The notes under the pieces: generated by a model | The model's input: only the letters and a program-made list of their open reading frames with translations | Told to the model about the DNA's origin: nothing | Database searches by the model: none | Translations under genes and position numbers: made by a program | Shown: positions 42,001-49,528 of the stretch, one piece after another | How positions within the stretch are numbered: position 1 is the stretch's first letter | How the letters are laid out: each line of letters starts with the position of its first letter | Assembly: GCF_023205095.1 (NCBI RefSeq) | Contig: NZ_CP046242.1 | Span: 2,469,001-2,533,000 of the forward strand | Source of the DNA: Bizionia sp. M204 | GTDB lineage: Bacteria > Bacteroidota > Bacteroidia > Flavobacteriales > Flavobacteriaceae | Length of the DNA stretch: 64,000 bases | Reading direction: 5' to 3'

Positions 42001-42202
42001 AATCATCTGTTAAGTTTTCTGGACTCAAATTGGCTCTTAAGGAAACAACACTACATGGTTGGAATACAGCTCCAGAGTAACCACTACCGGTCCATCCTGG
42101 AGGTAATGTAAGACCTGCATCGAAATTTTCAACTAATCCAATTTGGGAAAACCCACAAAAGGATATGATTCCAAAAAGAATTGAAAGGGTAATTTTTTTC
42201 AT
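36002..42202 (-). CDS. Giant repeat adhesin with T9SS type B C-terminal domain
   Basis: A 2066-residue secreted protein. Signal peptide 1-19; a cleaved-adhesin/MAM-like domain (about 22-180); four modules of about 207 residues, each an Fn3-like unit (DLTWSPA...GTTPGGTD) plus a CUB-like unit (LNTVFCYENG...FFNSGTIES), spanning 186-1036; a nidogen-like region near 1150-1370; seven tandem repeats of about 77 residues (1439-1982); and a gliding-motility-type C-terminal domain (1983-2066) with VITPNDDGVNDTFDL and GTYYYIMKY. The last domain targets it to the type IX secretion system. It is probably displayed on the surface, where it may bind glycans or other cells. Ligand unknown. Confidence 0.93.
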   Translation of the reverse strand: MKKITLSILFGIISFCGFSQIGLVENFDAGLTLPPGWTGSGYSGAVFQPCSVVSLRANLSPENLTDDLISPNIVGQSNGTDLTVAFDYKIVDWSAAVDPTNPGWGELNVEYSTNNGATWVNMGTIDDSNHQAANTCANISFVLPAANVPTGSDIKLRFENTYFSGNYYFYIDNVTASQVVVDPPSCSNLISPTNGATGVPITADLSWQPATGIPSGYTLAVGTTPGGDDVVTSQGVGLSTSFALPDLEYSTTYYVTITPFNANGDATGCAVQSFTTGADPNAPVDCGSGIPINTVFCYTNNDTTTFSFVSSDGSPLVVIFNSGSTENNWDELIVLDSDGVTNLNAATPYGNGGNLAGLIFTSTGDTITIGVTSDGSGISCTNNPWDFDVACVDTSSIPNCNATLTAPINGEVGVNENVDLTWSPATIFVTGYTVTMGTTPGGTDIADNVDVGPVLTYDPGTLDYDQTYYVTITPYNDNGPAVNCNEESFTVRPDPNQIIDCAANQILNTVFCYENGNNAFQEIFSFQSSDGSPLNMFFNSGTIESCCDNIRIQDGNGTVIFEGNNGGDLAGLSIVSITDRLVMFYEADGSVSCASGSRTPWDFDVSCVDTTVVPNCNAELTAPLNGAVGVDENADLTWSPASVFVTGYIINMGTTPGGTDVLDGVDVGNVLTFDPGTLTYETTYYVTIIPYNDNGNATGCTEESFTVKNDPFQIVDCENAEIINTVFCYENGNNTFIELYSFQSSNGNPLNMFFNSGTIESCCDNIRIEEADGTVIFEGNNGGDLAGLSINSTGDSLVMFYESDGSVSCESGSRTPWDFDVSCIDTTAVPNCNAVLLAPANASVDVDENADLTWSQASIIVTGYFLSIGTTPGGTDILDSFDVGNVLTYDPGTLTYDTTFYVTITPYNDNGSAADCTEYSFTTRPDPNQIVDCESGVPLNTTYCYTANDTTEFNYASSTGFPLVLEFNAGQVENTWDELIVLDSDGTELYNGYGNAGNLAGLTFTTSGPTLTVIIQSDGSGSCSTSGYTPWDFDVYCQTCLPQTVRFDVVNGDCITDPNNPVFEVEVDITDLGDATSLTLTDNQGSAPVVVTETGILNFGPYTAGTNVVVTVANTNDPNCTVISNPLAFICPPPPNPCSIVFAGDDTGVDCNTPEVTLSGNFHLYGQDTNNYEINAIDTCPTPPVDGATPTSINVDDTWSDVLELGFDFCFYGGVYDQVIIGSNGVISFEVENAGGFNGWALGAGDTLPNATNATITEANIFGVGHDIDPSVCGSIDYVVLGSAPYRQFVVNYNAVCHFGSQCNSNTSTSQIILHESSNNIDIHVLSKPTCTSWNGGRAVIGLQNVDDTAATTPPGRNTGVWTVTQEESWRFSPSGVPNYALQWVDPAGNVIGTEDTVTVSPTQNSTYTFEVTYDLCTGGQATVVDEVEVTYTNLSTADGTFEMDLDCTGATATILGDTGGTFAFNPEPTDGAIIDPTTGEITNGTSGTTYNVQYTVGEAGCPAIVTEIITLPAAGDPSFTLTATCDGAITTIDGDSGGTFVFNPEPADGATIDSTTGEISNGVSGNTYTVEYTISGTCPVTRTETVTVLLPSDPSFTLSADCVSATATVTGDTGGVFTFNPVPTDGATIDSASGEITNVVAGASYTVEYTTVGDCPETATQTISIPLIADAAFEMTTSCTGATANVTGDSGGVFTFNPVPTDGAVLDMNTGEITNGVPGSSYTIEYTVGDVSCEATTSETITLPTVGDASFTLTANCDGAVATIDGDAGGTFTFDPVPTDGATINATTGEISNGTGGTTYTVVYSTSGVCAETETQTVTVLPGGDASFTMTVNCDGATAVLTGDTGGTFTFNPLPTDGATIDPGSGEIMNVVSGSSYTVEYTTVGTCPTTASETITIPAEEDASFSVVAISCEGATISILGDTGGTFTFNPIPNDGATINVTTGEVQNAETNTSYTIAYTTTGPCPVSSEVTFITDECLVQVIPQVITPNDDGVNDTFDLSGYDVSSLEIFNRHGVKVFSHKNGIYTDQFRGVADNGDELPVGTYYYIMKYQNGKVKSSWVYINK
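36257..37888 (-). repeat. Seven tandem 77-residue coding repeats in the adhesin
   Basis: Seven units of 77-80 codons, each opening D-x-S-F-T-x and containing GDTGGTFTFNP, PTDGATID, TGEI and a SYTVEYT-like strand. Each has a pair of cysteines, one near residue 10 and one near 63. The copies differ at many positions, so this is an old expansion, but recombination between copies could still change length. Confidence 0.9.
39095..41647 (-). repeat. Four Fn3-CUB-like coding modules in the adhesin
   Basis: Four consecutive modules of about 207 codons. Modules 2 and 3 are the closest pair, including the same FFNSGTIESCCDNIRI stretch, while 1 and 4 share the variant with WDELIVLDSDG in the CUB-like part. 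The pattern suggests an ancestral outer pair with a later duplication inside. Confidence 0.85.
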
Positions 42203-42474
42203 TGTTTAAATCTAAGTTAGTTAATCAATTGATTATCAACTTACAAATTAAAAACATACTCTTAATAGTTCCAGTTTTGAGGGGAAAAACAGACTATGTC
42301 AACTAATTTATAGTGTTGATCATTTCATAATATAATTTCTAAAATTATAAAAAAACTATGGCAAGAAATATTTAACATAAGGTTAATAGATTAAATACTT
42401 ATTTTATCGGTGAATTGAAAAATACTTTAACGAAAAGCTGCAGTTCATCGATAATTTAACAGCTTTCTAAAAAT

Positions 42475-43512
42475 TTAAGGCGCTGGATTTGGAAATATTT
42501 CATGAACAGCTTGAATAGAAGCTAACAAGCTGTCGTTTAATTCCATGTTAATACTATCAATATTCTCTTTTAGTTGATCCATATTGGTAGCGCCAATAAT
42601 ATTACTGGTTATAAAAGGTTGTTGTGTTACAAATGCCAAAGACATTTGCGCTAAACTTATGCGATTATCTTCCGCTATCTTTAAATAGTGCTTGGTTGCT
42701 TCGGTTGCTTGGTTACTACTGTAGCGCGCAAACCTTGAAAAAAGCTTTAAGCGTGCATTATCAGCAGCTTGATTTTTAATATATTTCCCTGATAACACGC
42801 CAAATGCCATGGGGGAATAAGCTAATAAACCTATATTCTCACGAATCGCTATTTCTGCCATATCACCTTCAAAAACACGGTTTAACAAGGAATAGGCATT
42901 TTGGATGGTAATCATTCTTGGTAAATTATGTTTTTTAGATTCTTCTAAAAAACGCATGGTTCCCCAAGCTTTTTCATTCGAAATTCCAACATGTCTTATT
43001 TTTCCAGATTTAATAAGACCTTGAAGCGTGTGTAAGATTTCATTAAAATTATCTTGCCACTGGTCTTCTAAATGGTGCTTGTAATCTCGAATCCCAAATG
43101 TATTAGTTTGGCGTTCTGGCCAATGCAATTGGTATAAATCTATATAATCTGTTTGTAAGCGCTTTAAACTCTGATTAACACCATCTACTAAAGCTTCTGG
43201 GCTAAATCCATTGGTTCTAATATGTGCTGTATAATCGCCAGGGCCAGCAATTTTAGAAGCTAATACAATCTTATCCCGATTTCCCGTTTTTTGAAACCAA
43301 TTCCCAATGATACGTTCAGTTTCGGCATAGGTGCTTTGTTCCGCAGGAACTGGATATAGTTCGGCTGTATCAAAAAAATTAATTCCCTGATCCACCGCAT
43401 AATCCATTTGCTCATGTCCTTCGGCTTGGGTATTTTGATTTCCCCAAGTCATAGTACCTAAACAGAGTTTACTAACTTTTATATCGGTTTGTGGTAAGGT
43501 TGTGTATTTCAT
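42475..43512 (-). CDS. Aldo/keto reductase
   Basis: A 345-residue NADPH-dependent oxidoreductase of the Tas-like aldo/keto reductase group. Active-site residues are recognisable: FFDTAELYPVP (Asp and Tyr near 49-52), a Lys in KIVLASKIAG, and LYQLHWPERQ with the catalytic His. The C-terminal cofactor region reads FITSNIIGATNMDQLKENIDS. Members reduce aldehydes and ketones; E. coli Tas is the nearest relative by pattern. The substrate is unknown and no pathway gene lies nearby. Confidence 0.93.
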   Translation of the reverse strand: MKYTTLPQTDIKVSKLCLGTMTWGNQNTQAEGHEQMDYAVDQGINFFDTAELYPVPAEQSTYAETERIIGNWFQKTGNRDKIVLASKIAGPGDYTAHIRTNGFSPEALVDGVNQSLKRLQTDYIDLYQLHWPERQTNTFGIRDYKHHLEDQWQDNFNEILHTLQGLIKSGKIRHVGISNEKAWGTMRFLEESKKHNLPRMITIQNAYSLLNRVFEGDMAEIAIRENIGLLAYSPMAFGVLSGKYIKNQAADNARLKLFSRFARYSSNQATEATKHYLKIAEDNRISLAQMSLAFVTQQPFITSNIIGATNMDQLKENIDSINMELNDSLLASIQAVHEIFPNPAP

Positions 43513-43519
43513 CTTTAGT

Positions 43520-43535
43520 TCCTGTGAAAACAGGA
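43520..43535 (-). repeat. Hairpin with GAAA/TTTC loop before the aldo/keto reductase gene
   Basis: Arms TCCTGT (43520-43525) and ACAGGA (43530-43535) pair perfectly around a 4-base loop, GAAA on plus and TTTC on minus. The stem ends seven bases before the ATG at 43512, in the gene leader. The layout matches the hairpin before the YkoF-like gene. Confidence 0.4.
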
Positions 43536-43643
43536 GTCCTTTTTAATTAAACTTAATTTATTTGTCTATAAAAAACCTTTTAAAAATTTAAATGCTTATT
43601 AAGGCTTTCTTATTTTAGAGATTCCTGTATACGCAGAAATTGA

Positions 43644-44603
43644 TTATATATCATTCAATAATTTAGAAATTTCATCCAATTTAGGTGTTAGAATCACTTC
43701 AATACGTCTGTTTTTAGCTTTACCTTCTGCTGTTTCATTACTTGCTATTGGCGCATATTCACCTCGGCCAGCAGCCGTTAAATTCTCTGGATTTATAGTA
43801 GCATTTTCACGTAATATATTTACAATAGCCGTTGCACGTTTGGTTGATAAATCCCAGTTGCCACTTAACTGACCATTTCCACTATACGGCACATTATCCG
43901 TATGACCTTCAATTAAAATGGCAATTTCCGGATTATCTGCCAATACAGAACCCAATTGGTTTACAGCTTGTTTCCCCTGTGTTCCAACGGCCCAACTTCC
44001 AGATTGAAATAATAATTTGTTTTCCATGGACACATACACTTTACCACCGCGTTGCTCAACGGTTAAACCTTTGCCTTCAAAATCCGTTAAGGCACTAGAA
44101 ATAGCATCTTTTAAACGTTTCATATTGGCGTCTTTAGCAGCTATCATGCCTTCTAATTCTGCAACACGACTTGAGCGTTCTCCTAATTCTTTTTTCAACT
44201 TTTCTAAACGTGCATTTTCAGCAGCTAAAGCTTGTTCTTTAGCTTCCAATCTTGCTAATAATTCACGATTTTTTTTAGAGTTTTCAGCAATAGAAGCAGA
44301 ACTATTTGTTTCCAGAGCGTCATAAGATGATTTCAAAACATCAAATTTAGATTTTAATCCATCGTAATCTTGTTGCAGTTTATCGCGTTGCGCAACGGTT
44401 TCATTATATTTTTTTTGAAGTGTTTCCAATTCATTCAACGCTTTGTTCTTTGCCGACGTCAAATCGTTATTATCCGCAGATAATTTACTATTCTGCTTTT
44501 TAAGTGTATTGTATTTACTTTCTAAATCTTTATATACTTTTGGAGACACACATGCTGTTGATAAGGCAAGCAAAAGAACCGATGCTATTAAATAATGTTT
44601 CAT
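43644..44603 (-). CDS. OmpA family lipoprotein with coiled coil
   Basis: A 319-residue lipoprotein: signal ending ALSTACVSP with the lipobox Cys at 18, a long coiled coil (about 22-170) rich in Lys, Glu and Leu heptads, and an OmpA peptidoglycan-binding domain (about 190-312). The latter has LLFQSGSWAVGTQGKQAVNQLG, IEGHTDNVPYSG, LSTKRATAIVNIL and AKNRRIEVILTP. It should span from the outer membrane to peptidoglycan, with the coil setting the distance. No partner is clear from its neighbours. Confidence 0.9.
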   Translation of the reverse strand: MKHYLIASVLLLALSTACVSPKVYKDLESKYNTLKKQNSKLSADNNDLTSAKNKALNELETLQKKYNETVAQRDKLQQDYDGLKSKFDVLKSSYDALETNSSASIAENSKKNRELLARLEAKEQALAAENARLEKLKKELGERSSRVAELEGMIAAKDANMKRLKDAISSALTDFEGKGLTVEQRGGKVYVSMENKLLFQSGSWAVGTQGKQAVNQLGSVLADNPEIAILIEGHTDNVPYSGNGQLSGNWDLSTKRATAIVNILRENATINPENLTAAGRGEYAPIASNETAEGKAKNRRIEVILTPKLDEISKLLNDI

Positions 44604-44625
44604 ATGGTAATTTTTAAATTTGGGA

Positions 44626-45387
44626 TTATTTTTCTAATTCTAATAAAATTGGACAGTGATCACTATGAACGGCATCCGTAAGGATAACGGCTCTTTTTAT
44701 CTTTTCTTGTAAGGGTTCTGAAACCATAGCATAATCCAAACGCCAACCTTTGTTGTTTGCTCTGGAATTGGCACGATAACTCCACCAACTAAACACCTGT
44801 TTTTCAGGATGTAAATATCTGAATGAATCTATAAACCCGTTGTCTATAAAATTCCCCAACCATTCGCGTTCTTCTGGTAAAAATCCCGATACACCTTTCA
44901 TTTTTGGATTATGAATATCAATTTCTTCATGACAGATATTATAATCGCCACATATAACAAGGTTTGGAATTTCTTTCCTTAAATTATCAATGTAGTAATG
45001 AAACATATCCATATAATCAAACTTATGCTGTAAACGTGCGTCATTAGTTCCAGATGGCAAATACAAACTCATCACGGAAACACCATTAAAATCAGCTCGA
45101 ATATTCCGACCTTCAAAATCCATGGATTCTATTCCTGTTCCATATTCCACATGGTTTGGTTCGGTTTTACTTAATATAGCTACGCCACTATACCCTTTTT
45201 TTTGAGCCGAAAACCAATAGTGATAGGTATAACCAGCTTCTTCAAAAAGCTCCAAGTTTAATTGTTCTTTATTGGCTTTAATTTCTTGTAAACAGATAAC
45301 ATCTGGATCTGCAACAACTAACCAATCAATAAATCCTTTATTTAATGCGGCGCGAATACCGTTTACATTGTATGAAATAATCTTCAT
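44626..45387 (-). CDS. xth: Exodeoxyribonuclease III (AP endonuclease)
   Basis: A 253-residue Xth/ExoIII enzyme, cutting at abasic sites and trimming 3' ends in base excision repair. I start at MKIISYNVNGIRAA, the family N-terminus, three codons inside the longest reading. Motifs include VICLQEIKA with the metal-binding Glu near 37, YSGVAIL, LVICGDYNICHEEIDIHNPK with the Asp/Asn pair, FSWWSYRANSR and the final HSDHCPILLEL with the catalytic Asp-His pair. Confidence 0.95.
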   Translation of the reverse strand: MKIISYNVNGIRAALNKGFIDWLVVADPDVICLQEIKANKEQLNLELFEEAGYTYHYWFSAQKKGYSGVAILSKTEPNHVEYGTGIESMDFEGRNIRADFNGVSVMSLYLPSGTNDARLQHKFDYMDMFHYYIDNLRKEIPNLVICGDYNICHEEIDIHNPKMKGVSGFLPEEREWLGNFIDNGFIDSFRYLHPEKQVFSWWSYRANSRANNKGWRLDYAMVSEPLQEKIKRAVILTDAVHSDHCPILLELEK

Positions 45388-45560
45388 GAATCCCACTTTT
45401 TTTTAGCGCTAAAACTGCGCATTTATCGATGCTTTTAAAGGCATGCCGAATTAATTTCAGCTAAAATAAATAATGCGTTACTTTTACACTATTAATTTAA
45501 TGCCGATTTAACAAAATCAATCAACAAAATAAATTCCTGATTCCACAGTTTTAGAAGGAC

Positions 45561-48500
45561 ATGAAATACTGTTTTACCTGTTTCGTTTTTTTTATCTGCT
45601 TTTGTGCTTTTGCGCAGGAGACAGATTCTAATTACAAATCAATAACAGTTGCAGTTAATGATTCCATAGTTATTGATAGTGTGAGTATTAATTCCAGTTT
45701 CTTTTCACTTAAAAAATTAGATGCGTCGTTTATTGATGAATCTTACTATGAAGTGGATTTTACCAAAGCCATTCTCAAACTCAAAAAACCCATTGAAGCA
45801 GATTCCATAGTCATCAATTACCTGTCATATCCTGAATTCTTAACAAAAACGTACCGCCAACTAGACGAGACTGTTATTTTGGCAAATACCAACAAGCAGC
45901 AACAATTATATAAGTTAAGTCAGCCAAGTGAAAAATCATCCTTCAAACCTTTTGACGGCCTAACAACAACCGGTAGTATTTCTCGAGGTGTGGTAATTGG
46001 AAACAACCAAAATTCGGTTTTAAACAGTGAATTAGATTTACAAATTACAGGTAAGTTAAATGATAAAGTATCACTTCGTGCATCCATTCAAGATGCCAAT
46101 GTGCCACTTCAAGAATCGGGATATTCGCAACGCCTAGATGAGTTTGATCAGGTTTTTATTGAGTTGTTTAGTGATAATTGGAAAATTCGTGCTGGTGATG
46201 TTGATTTAGAAAACACCACGTCCTACTTTGGAAATTTCAGCAAGCGTGTTCAAGGTTTATCGGTAAACGCAAGATTAAATCATCCCGAATCTACCACCAA
46301 CCTGTTTGCGGCTGGCGCTTTGGTACGTGGCCAATTTACAACCAGTCAATTTAATGCACAAGAAGGCAATCAAGGTCCTTATAAGTTAAAAGGCCCGAAT
46401 GAAGAATTATACGTTTTAATCGTTTCTGGTAGTGAAACCGTTTATGTAAACGGGATTCCTTTGGAACGTGGCGAAAACAAAGATTATATTATTAATTATA
46501 ATGCTGGCGAAATTATATTTAATCCAACCTTCCCCATTACTTCGGAAATGCGGATTACGGTGGATTACCAGTTTAGCGAACGTAATTATTCGCGATTAGT
46601 AGTTTATGGTGGTGGTAATTATGACAGCAAAAAGCTAAAACTTGGCGTGTCTATTTACAGCGAAAATGATTCTAAAAATAGCCCGCTGCAACAGAATCTT
46701 TCAGAAGAACAAGTAGAGATTTTAGTCAATGCTGGTGATGATAAAAGTTTAATGGTAGCGCCATCCAGCTCACCAGAAGCTTATAATGAAAACCGAATTT
46801 TATATAAAAAAGAAAGTATAAATGGTGTGGAGGCTTTTGTGTTTTCCAATAACCCAGACGACCAATTATTTAGCGTTCGGTTTACATTAGTTGGCGAAAA
46901 CCAAGGAAATTATATTATTGATAACGAATTTAATGGCGAACAAATAAACGCCATTTCCACCATCTACAAATACGTGGAACCCATTGCTGGTGAACCACAA
47001 GGAAATTTTGAACCTATTATTCAGTTGGTTGCGCCTACCAAATTACAATTAGCCATTGTTAATGGTAGTTTTATTCCAACTGACAAAACCAATGTCGCTT
47101 TTGAATTGGCAGGAAGCAAAAACGACCTCAACTTATTTTCAGATCTTGATAATAACGATAATGATGGTTTTGCTGGTAAAATAAAAGTAGACCAAGCCAT
47201 CATAAAAAAAGATAGTTTATGGAATTTAAATGCCATGGTGGACACAGATTATATTCAAGAAAATTTCCGTTCCATCCAACGTATTTACAATGCAGAATTT
47301 AATCGGGATTGGAATTTAGATCAAACAACCGGAAATCAAGCGGTCCAAGAACCAGGGAATCAGTTGTTTTTTAAAACAGGGTTGCGCACATTTCACGCTA
47401 AAAAAGGATTGGCAAGCTATCAATTTGAACATCTTAATTATGCCGATAATTTTAATGGAAATAGACATATTACCTTTGCCGATTTACGTTTATACAAATG
47501 GCATATACTTTCAAATTCCAGTTATTTAACAGCTAATTCTACAAATTCAACATCCAATTTTTTACGTTCTTTTAACCGTATTACCTATAGCTTAAATAAA
47601 GCTTGGGTTGGCACAAGATTAGCCATGGAGGACAATGAACAAAAAACTAAAATCACCAATGAGTATACTGCATTAAGTCAACGTTTTAAATCGTATGAAA
47701 TCTTTTCAGGAATTGGGGATAGCACCAAAATATTTGCCGAAATTGGTTATAAATACCGAGTGAATGATAGCGTTAGGAGCGGAAACTTACAAAAAGTGAA
47801 TACCTCAAACACCTTTTATATTGACTCCCGGATTATTCAAAATTCAAAAACCAATTTATCTATTTATGCCAATTACAGAACGTTAAAAGATGCTGAAAAA
47901 GAATCCAATGATGAAAACTCATTAAACTCCCGAATTATTTTCAGTCAGCGATTTTTTGAGCAACTTATTTATTGGAATACGGTTTTTGAAACGAATTCTG
48001 GAACGCTTCCGCAGCAGGAATTTACATACATTGAAGTGGAATCTGGACAAGGCGTTTACACGTGGATAGATTATAACAACAATGGCATTCAAGAATTAGA
48101 GGAGTTTGAAATCTCTCAATTCCCTGACGAGGCCGATTATATTCGGGTGCTTTTACCAAATCAAGTTTTTATAAAAACGCACCAAAATCGGTTGAGTCAA
48201 CTACTTACACTTAATCCACAACAATGGATTAACAGTGAAGGCGGTTTTAAAAAATTCCTCTCCCGATTTCACAATCAAACCTCGTATTTAGTAGATAGAA
48301 AAGAAAGACGCTCTGGTAGCGATTTTAATTTAAATCCGTTTGAAGGTAAAGAAGCAGATCAATTAGCGCTGCAACTAAATTTCAGAAATATTTTATTTTT
48401 CAATCGTGGCAAACAACGTTACACCACGTCTTACACCTACTTAAGTAACAAATCACAAAACACCTTGTCTTTTGGTTTTATTGAAAACGATTTACAGAGT

Positions 48501-49013
48501 CACAAGCTGCAATTTACACACAAATTTGCCACAAGTTGGTTGGCTAATTTAGAATCGAGCTTTAATAACAATGTAAGTATTAGCGAGAATTATGCGAGTA
48601 AAAATTTCGATATAAATGAATCTAACATCACCCCGAAAATCTCCTACCTATTAAATGATAACACACGTTTTGATGTGTTTTATCAATATACAAGCAAAGA
48701 AAATACCATTGGTAATTTTGAAACATTGAAGCAGCAAAAATATGGTGCAGCTTTCACTTTTGCCAATTATCAAAAAGCAGCTATTAGTGGTGAGTTTAAT
48801 TATTTTGACAATAATTTTTCTGGTAGTGTAAACACAGCCGTAGCTTACCAAATGATGGAAGGCTTACAACCTGGAAAAAATTATACGTGGAGTATTTTAG
48901 CACAAAAAAAACTGACTAGCTTTTTAGATTTGAACCTTACGTACTACGGCAGAAAAAGTGAAACAAGCAAAGTAATTCACACAGGAAACGTACAATTAAA
49001 GGCCTATTTTTAA
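45561..49013 (+). CDS. Large outer-membrane beta-barrel protein of unknown function
   Basis: A 1150-residue exported protein, signal ending CAFAQ near residue 20. I do not recognise a named family. Residues 130-260 read as barrel strands (SRGVVIGNNQNSVLNSELDLQI). A segment near 285-330 includes VYVNGIPLERG and DYIINYNAGEIIF, reminiscent of repeated strands in the type IX translocon protein SprA. The remainder is rich in alternating polar and aromatic strands. At about 835 a DYNNNGIQELEEFE loop looks like a calcium-binding EF-hand-type loop. It ends in LKAYF, an aromatic end suited to a barrel. It probably lies in the outer membrane; no partner gene is clear. Confidence 0.7.
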   Translation: MKYCFTCFVFFICFCAFAQETDSNYKSITVAVNDSIVIDSVSINSSFFSLKKLDASFIDESYYEVDFTKAILKLKKPIEADSIVINYLSYPEFLTKTYRQLDETVILANTNKQQQLYKLSQPSEKSSFKPFDGLTTTGSISRGVVIGNNQNSVLNSELDLQITGKLNDKVSLRASIQDANVPLQESGYSQRLDEFDQVFIELFSDNWKIRAGDVDLENTTSYFGNFSKRVQGLSVNARLNHPESTTNLFAAGALVRGQFTTSQFNAQEGNQGPYKLKGPNEELYVLIVSGSETVYVNGIPLERGENKDYIINYNAGEIIFNPTFPITSEMRITVDYQFSERNYSRLVVYGGGNYDSKKLKLGVSIYSENDSKNSPLQQNLSEEQVEILVNAGDDKSLMVAPSSSPEAYNENRILYKKESINGVEAFVFSNNPDDQLFSVRFTLVGENQGNYIIDNEFNGEQINAISTIYKYVEPIAGEPQGNFEPIIQLVAPTKLQLAIVNGSFIPTDKTNVAFELAGSKNDLNLFSDLDNNDNDGFAGKIKVDQAIIKKDSLWNLNAMVDTDYIQENFRSIQRIYNAEFNRDWNLDQTTGNQAVQEPGNQLFFKTGLRTFHAKKGLASYQFEHLNYADNFNGNRHITFADLRLYKWHILSNSSYLTANSTNSTSNFLRSFNRITYSLNKAWVGTRLAMEDNEQKTKITNEYTALSQRFKSYEIFSGIGDSTKIFAEIGYKYRVNDSVRSGNLQKVNTSNTFYIDSRIIQNSKTNLSIYANYRTLKDAEKESNDENSLNSRIIFSQRFFEQLIYWNTVFETNSGTLPQQEFTYIEVESGQGVYTWIDYNNNGIQELEEFEISQFPDEADYIRVLLPNQVFIKTHQNRLSQLLTLNPQQWINSEGGFKKFLSRFHNQTSYLVDRKERRSGSDFNLNPFEGKEADQLALQLNFRNILFFNRGKQRYTTSYTYLSNKSQNTLSFGFIENDLQSHKLQFTHKFATSWLANLESSFNNNVSISENYASKNFDINESNITPKISYLLNDNTRFDVFYQYTSKENTIGNFETLKQQKYGAAFTFANYQKAAISGEFNYFDNNFSGSVNTAVAYQMMEGLQPGKNYTWSILAQKKLTSFLDLNLTYYGRKSETSKVIHTGNVQLKAYF

Positions 49014-49053
49014 GTCTTGTAACAGTTGTTACACAATAGCTCAAAAAATTTCG

Positions 49054-49061
49054 TACTTTTG
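49054..49061 (+). promoter_or_regulatory. -7 promoter element for the metal-efflux operon
   Basis: TACTTTTG matches TAnnTTTG perfectly. Six bases separate it from the ATG at 49068, so transcription would start at or next to the start codon. It also favours this ATG over one at 49026, which lies upstream of the element. Confidence 0.5.
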
Positions 49062-49067
49062 TTTTGT

Positions 49068-49457
49068 ATGCAAAAACTTGTTGCCATATCATTTTCATTT
49101 TTAGTTCTTTTTCAGAGCTTTAATATTTCTTTTGAAGATTTCTCGCGTTTTCGCGTCTTGCTAGATCATGCAGAATATCATCAAGAGCAGTATGGCGATT
49201 CATTTTTTGAATTTTTGGCAGAACATTATGGTGATGCCACATTCCATCCAGCAAGCTCTCACAAAGAGCATGAAGATTTACCATTCAAAGAACATCATCA
49301 AGCTTGTGTTCATAGCGCCATGGTTTTTACTTTAAATATTCAAGATTACCTCATTTCTCACGAGCCTTTTGTGGAAATCCCTATTAATTCGCATTACCAA
49401 GAATCCATTTCTTTATTTGAAAAACAAGCCGTTTTTCAACCACCCAAATTAGCATAA
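49068..49457 (+). CDS. Small His-rich exported protein, first gene of the efflux operon
   Basis: A 129-residue protein with an N-terminal hydrophobic segment (about 5-20), probably a signal peptide or anchor. The remainder holds about 11 histidines, clustered in HAEYH, SSHKEHED and KEHHQACVH, plus one Cys. It ends FQPPKLA. I do not recognise a named family. It lies 71 bases before the RND pump gene on the same strand. A periplasmic metal-binding role in efflux is inferred from histidine content and position. Confidence 0.6.
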   Translation: MQKLVAISFSFLVLFQSFNISFEDFSRFRVLLDHAEYHQEQYGDSFFEFLAEHYGDATFHPASSHKEHEDLPFKEHHQACVHSAMVFTLNIQDYLISHEPFVEIPINSHYQESISLFEKQAVFQPPKLA

Positions 49458-49528
49458 TTCCGTTTTATCTTTTTTTAATCACTAGCAATCCTGCTTTGGA
49501 TAGCTAGCAACTTTATTTAAAATGAATT

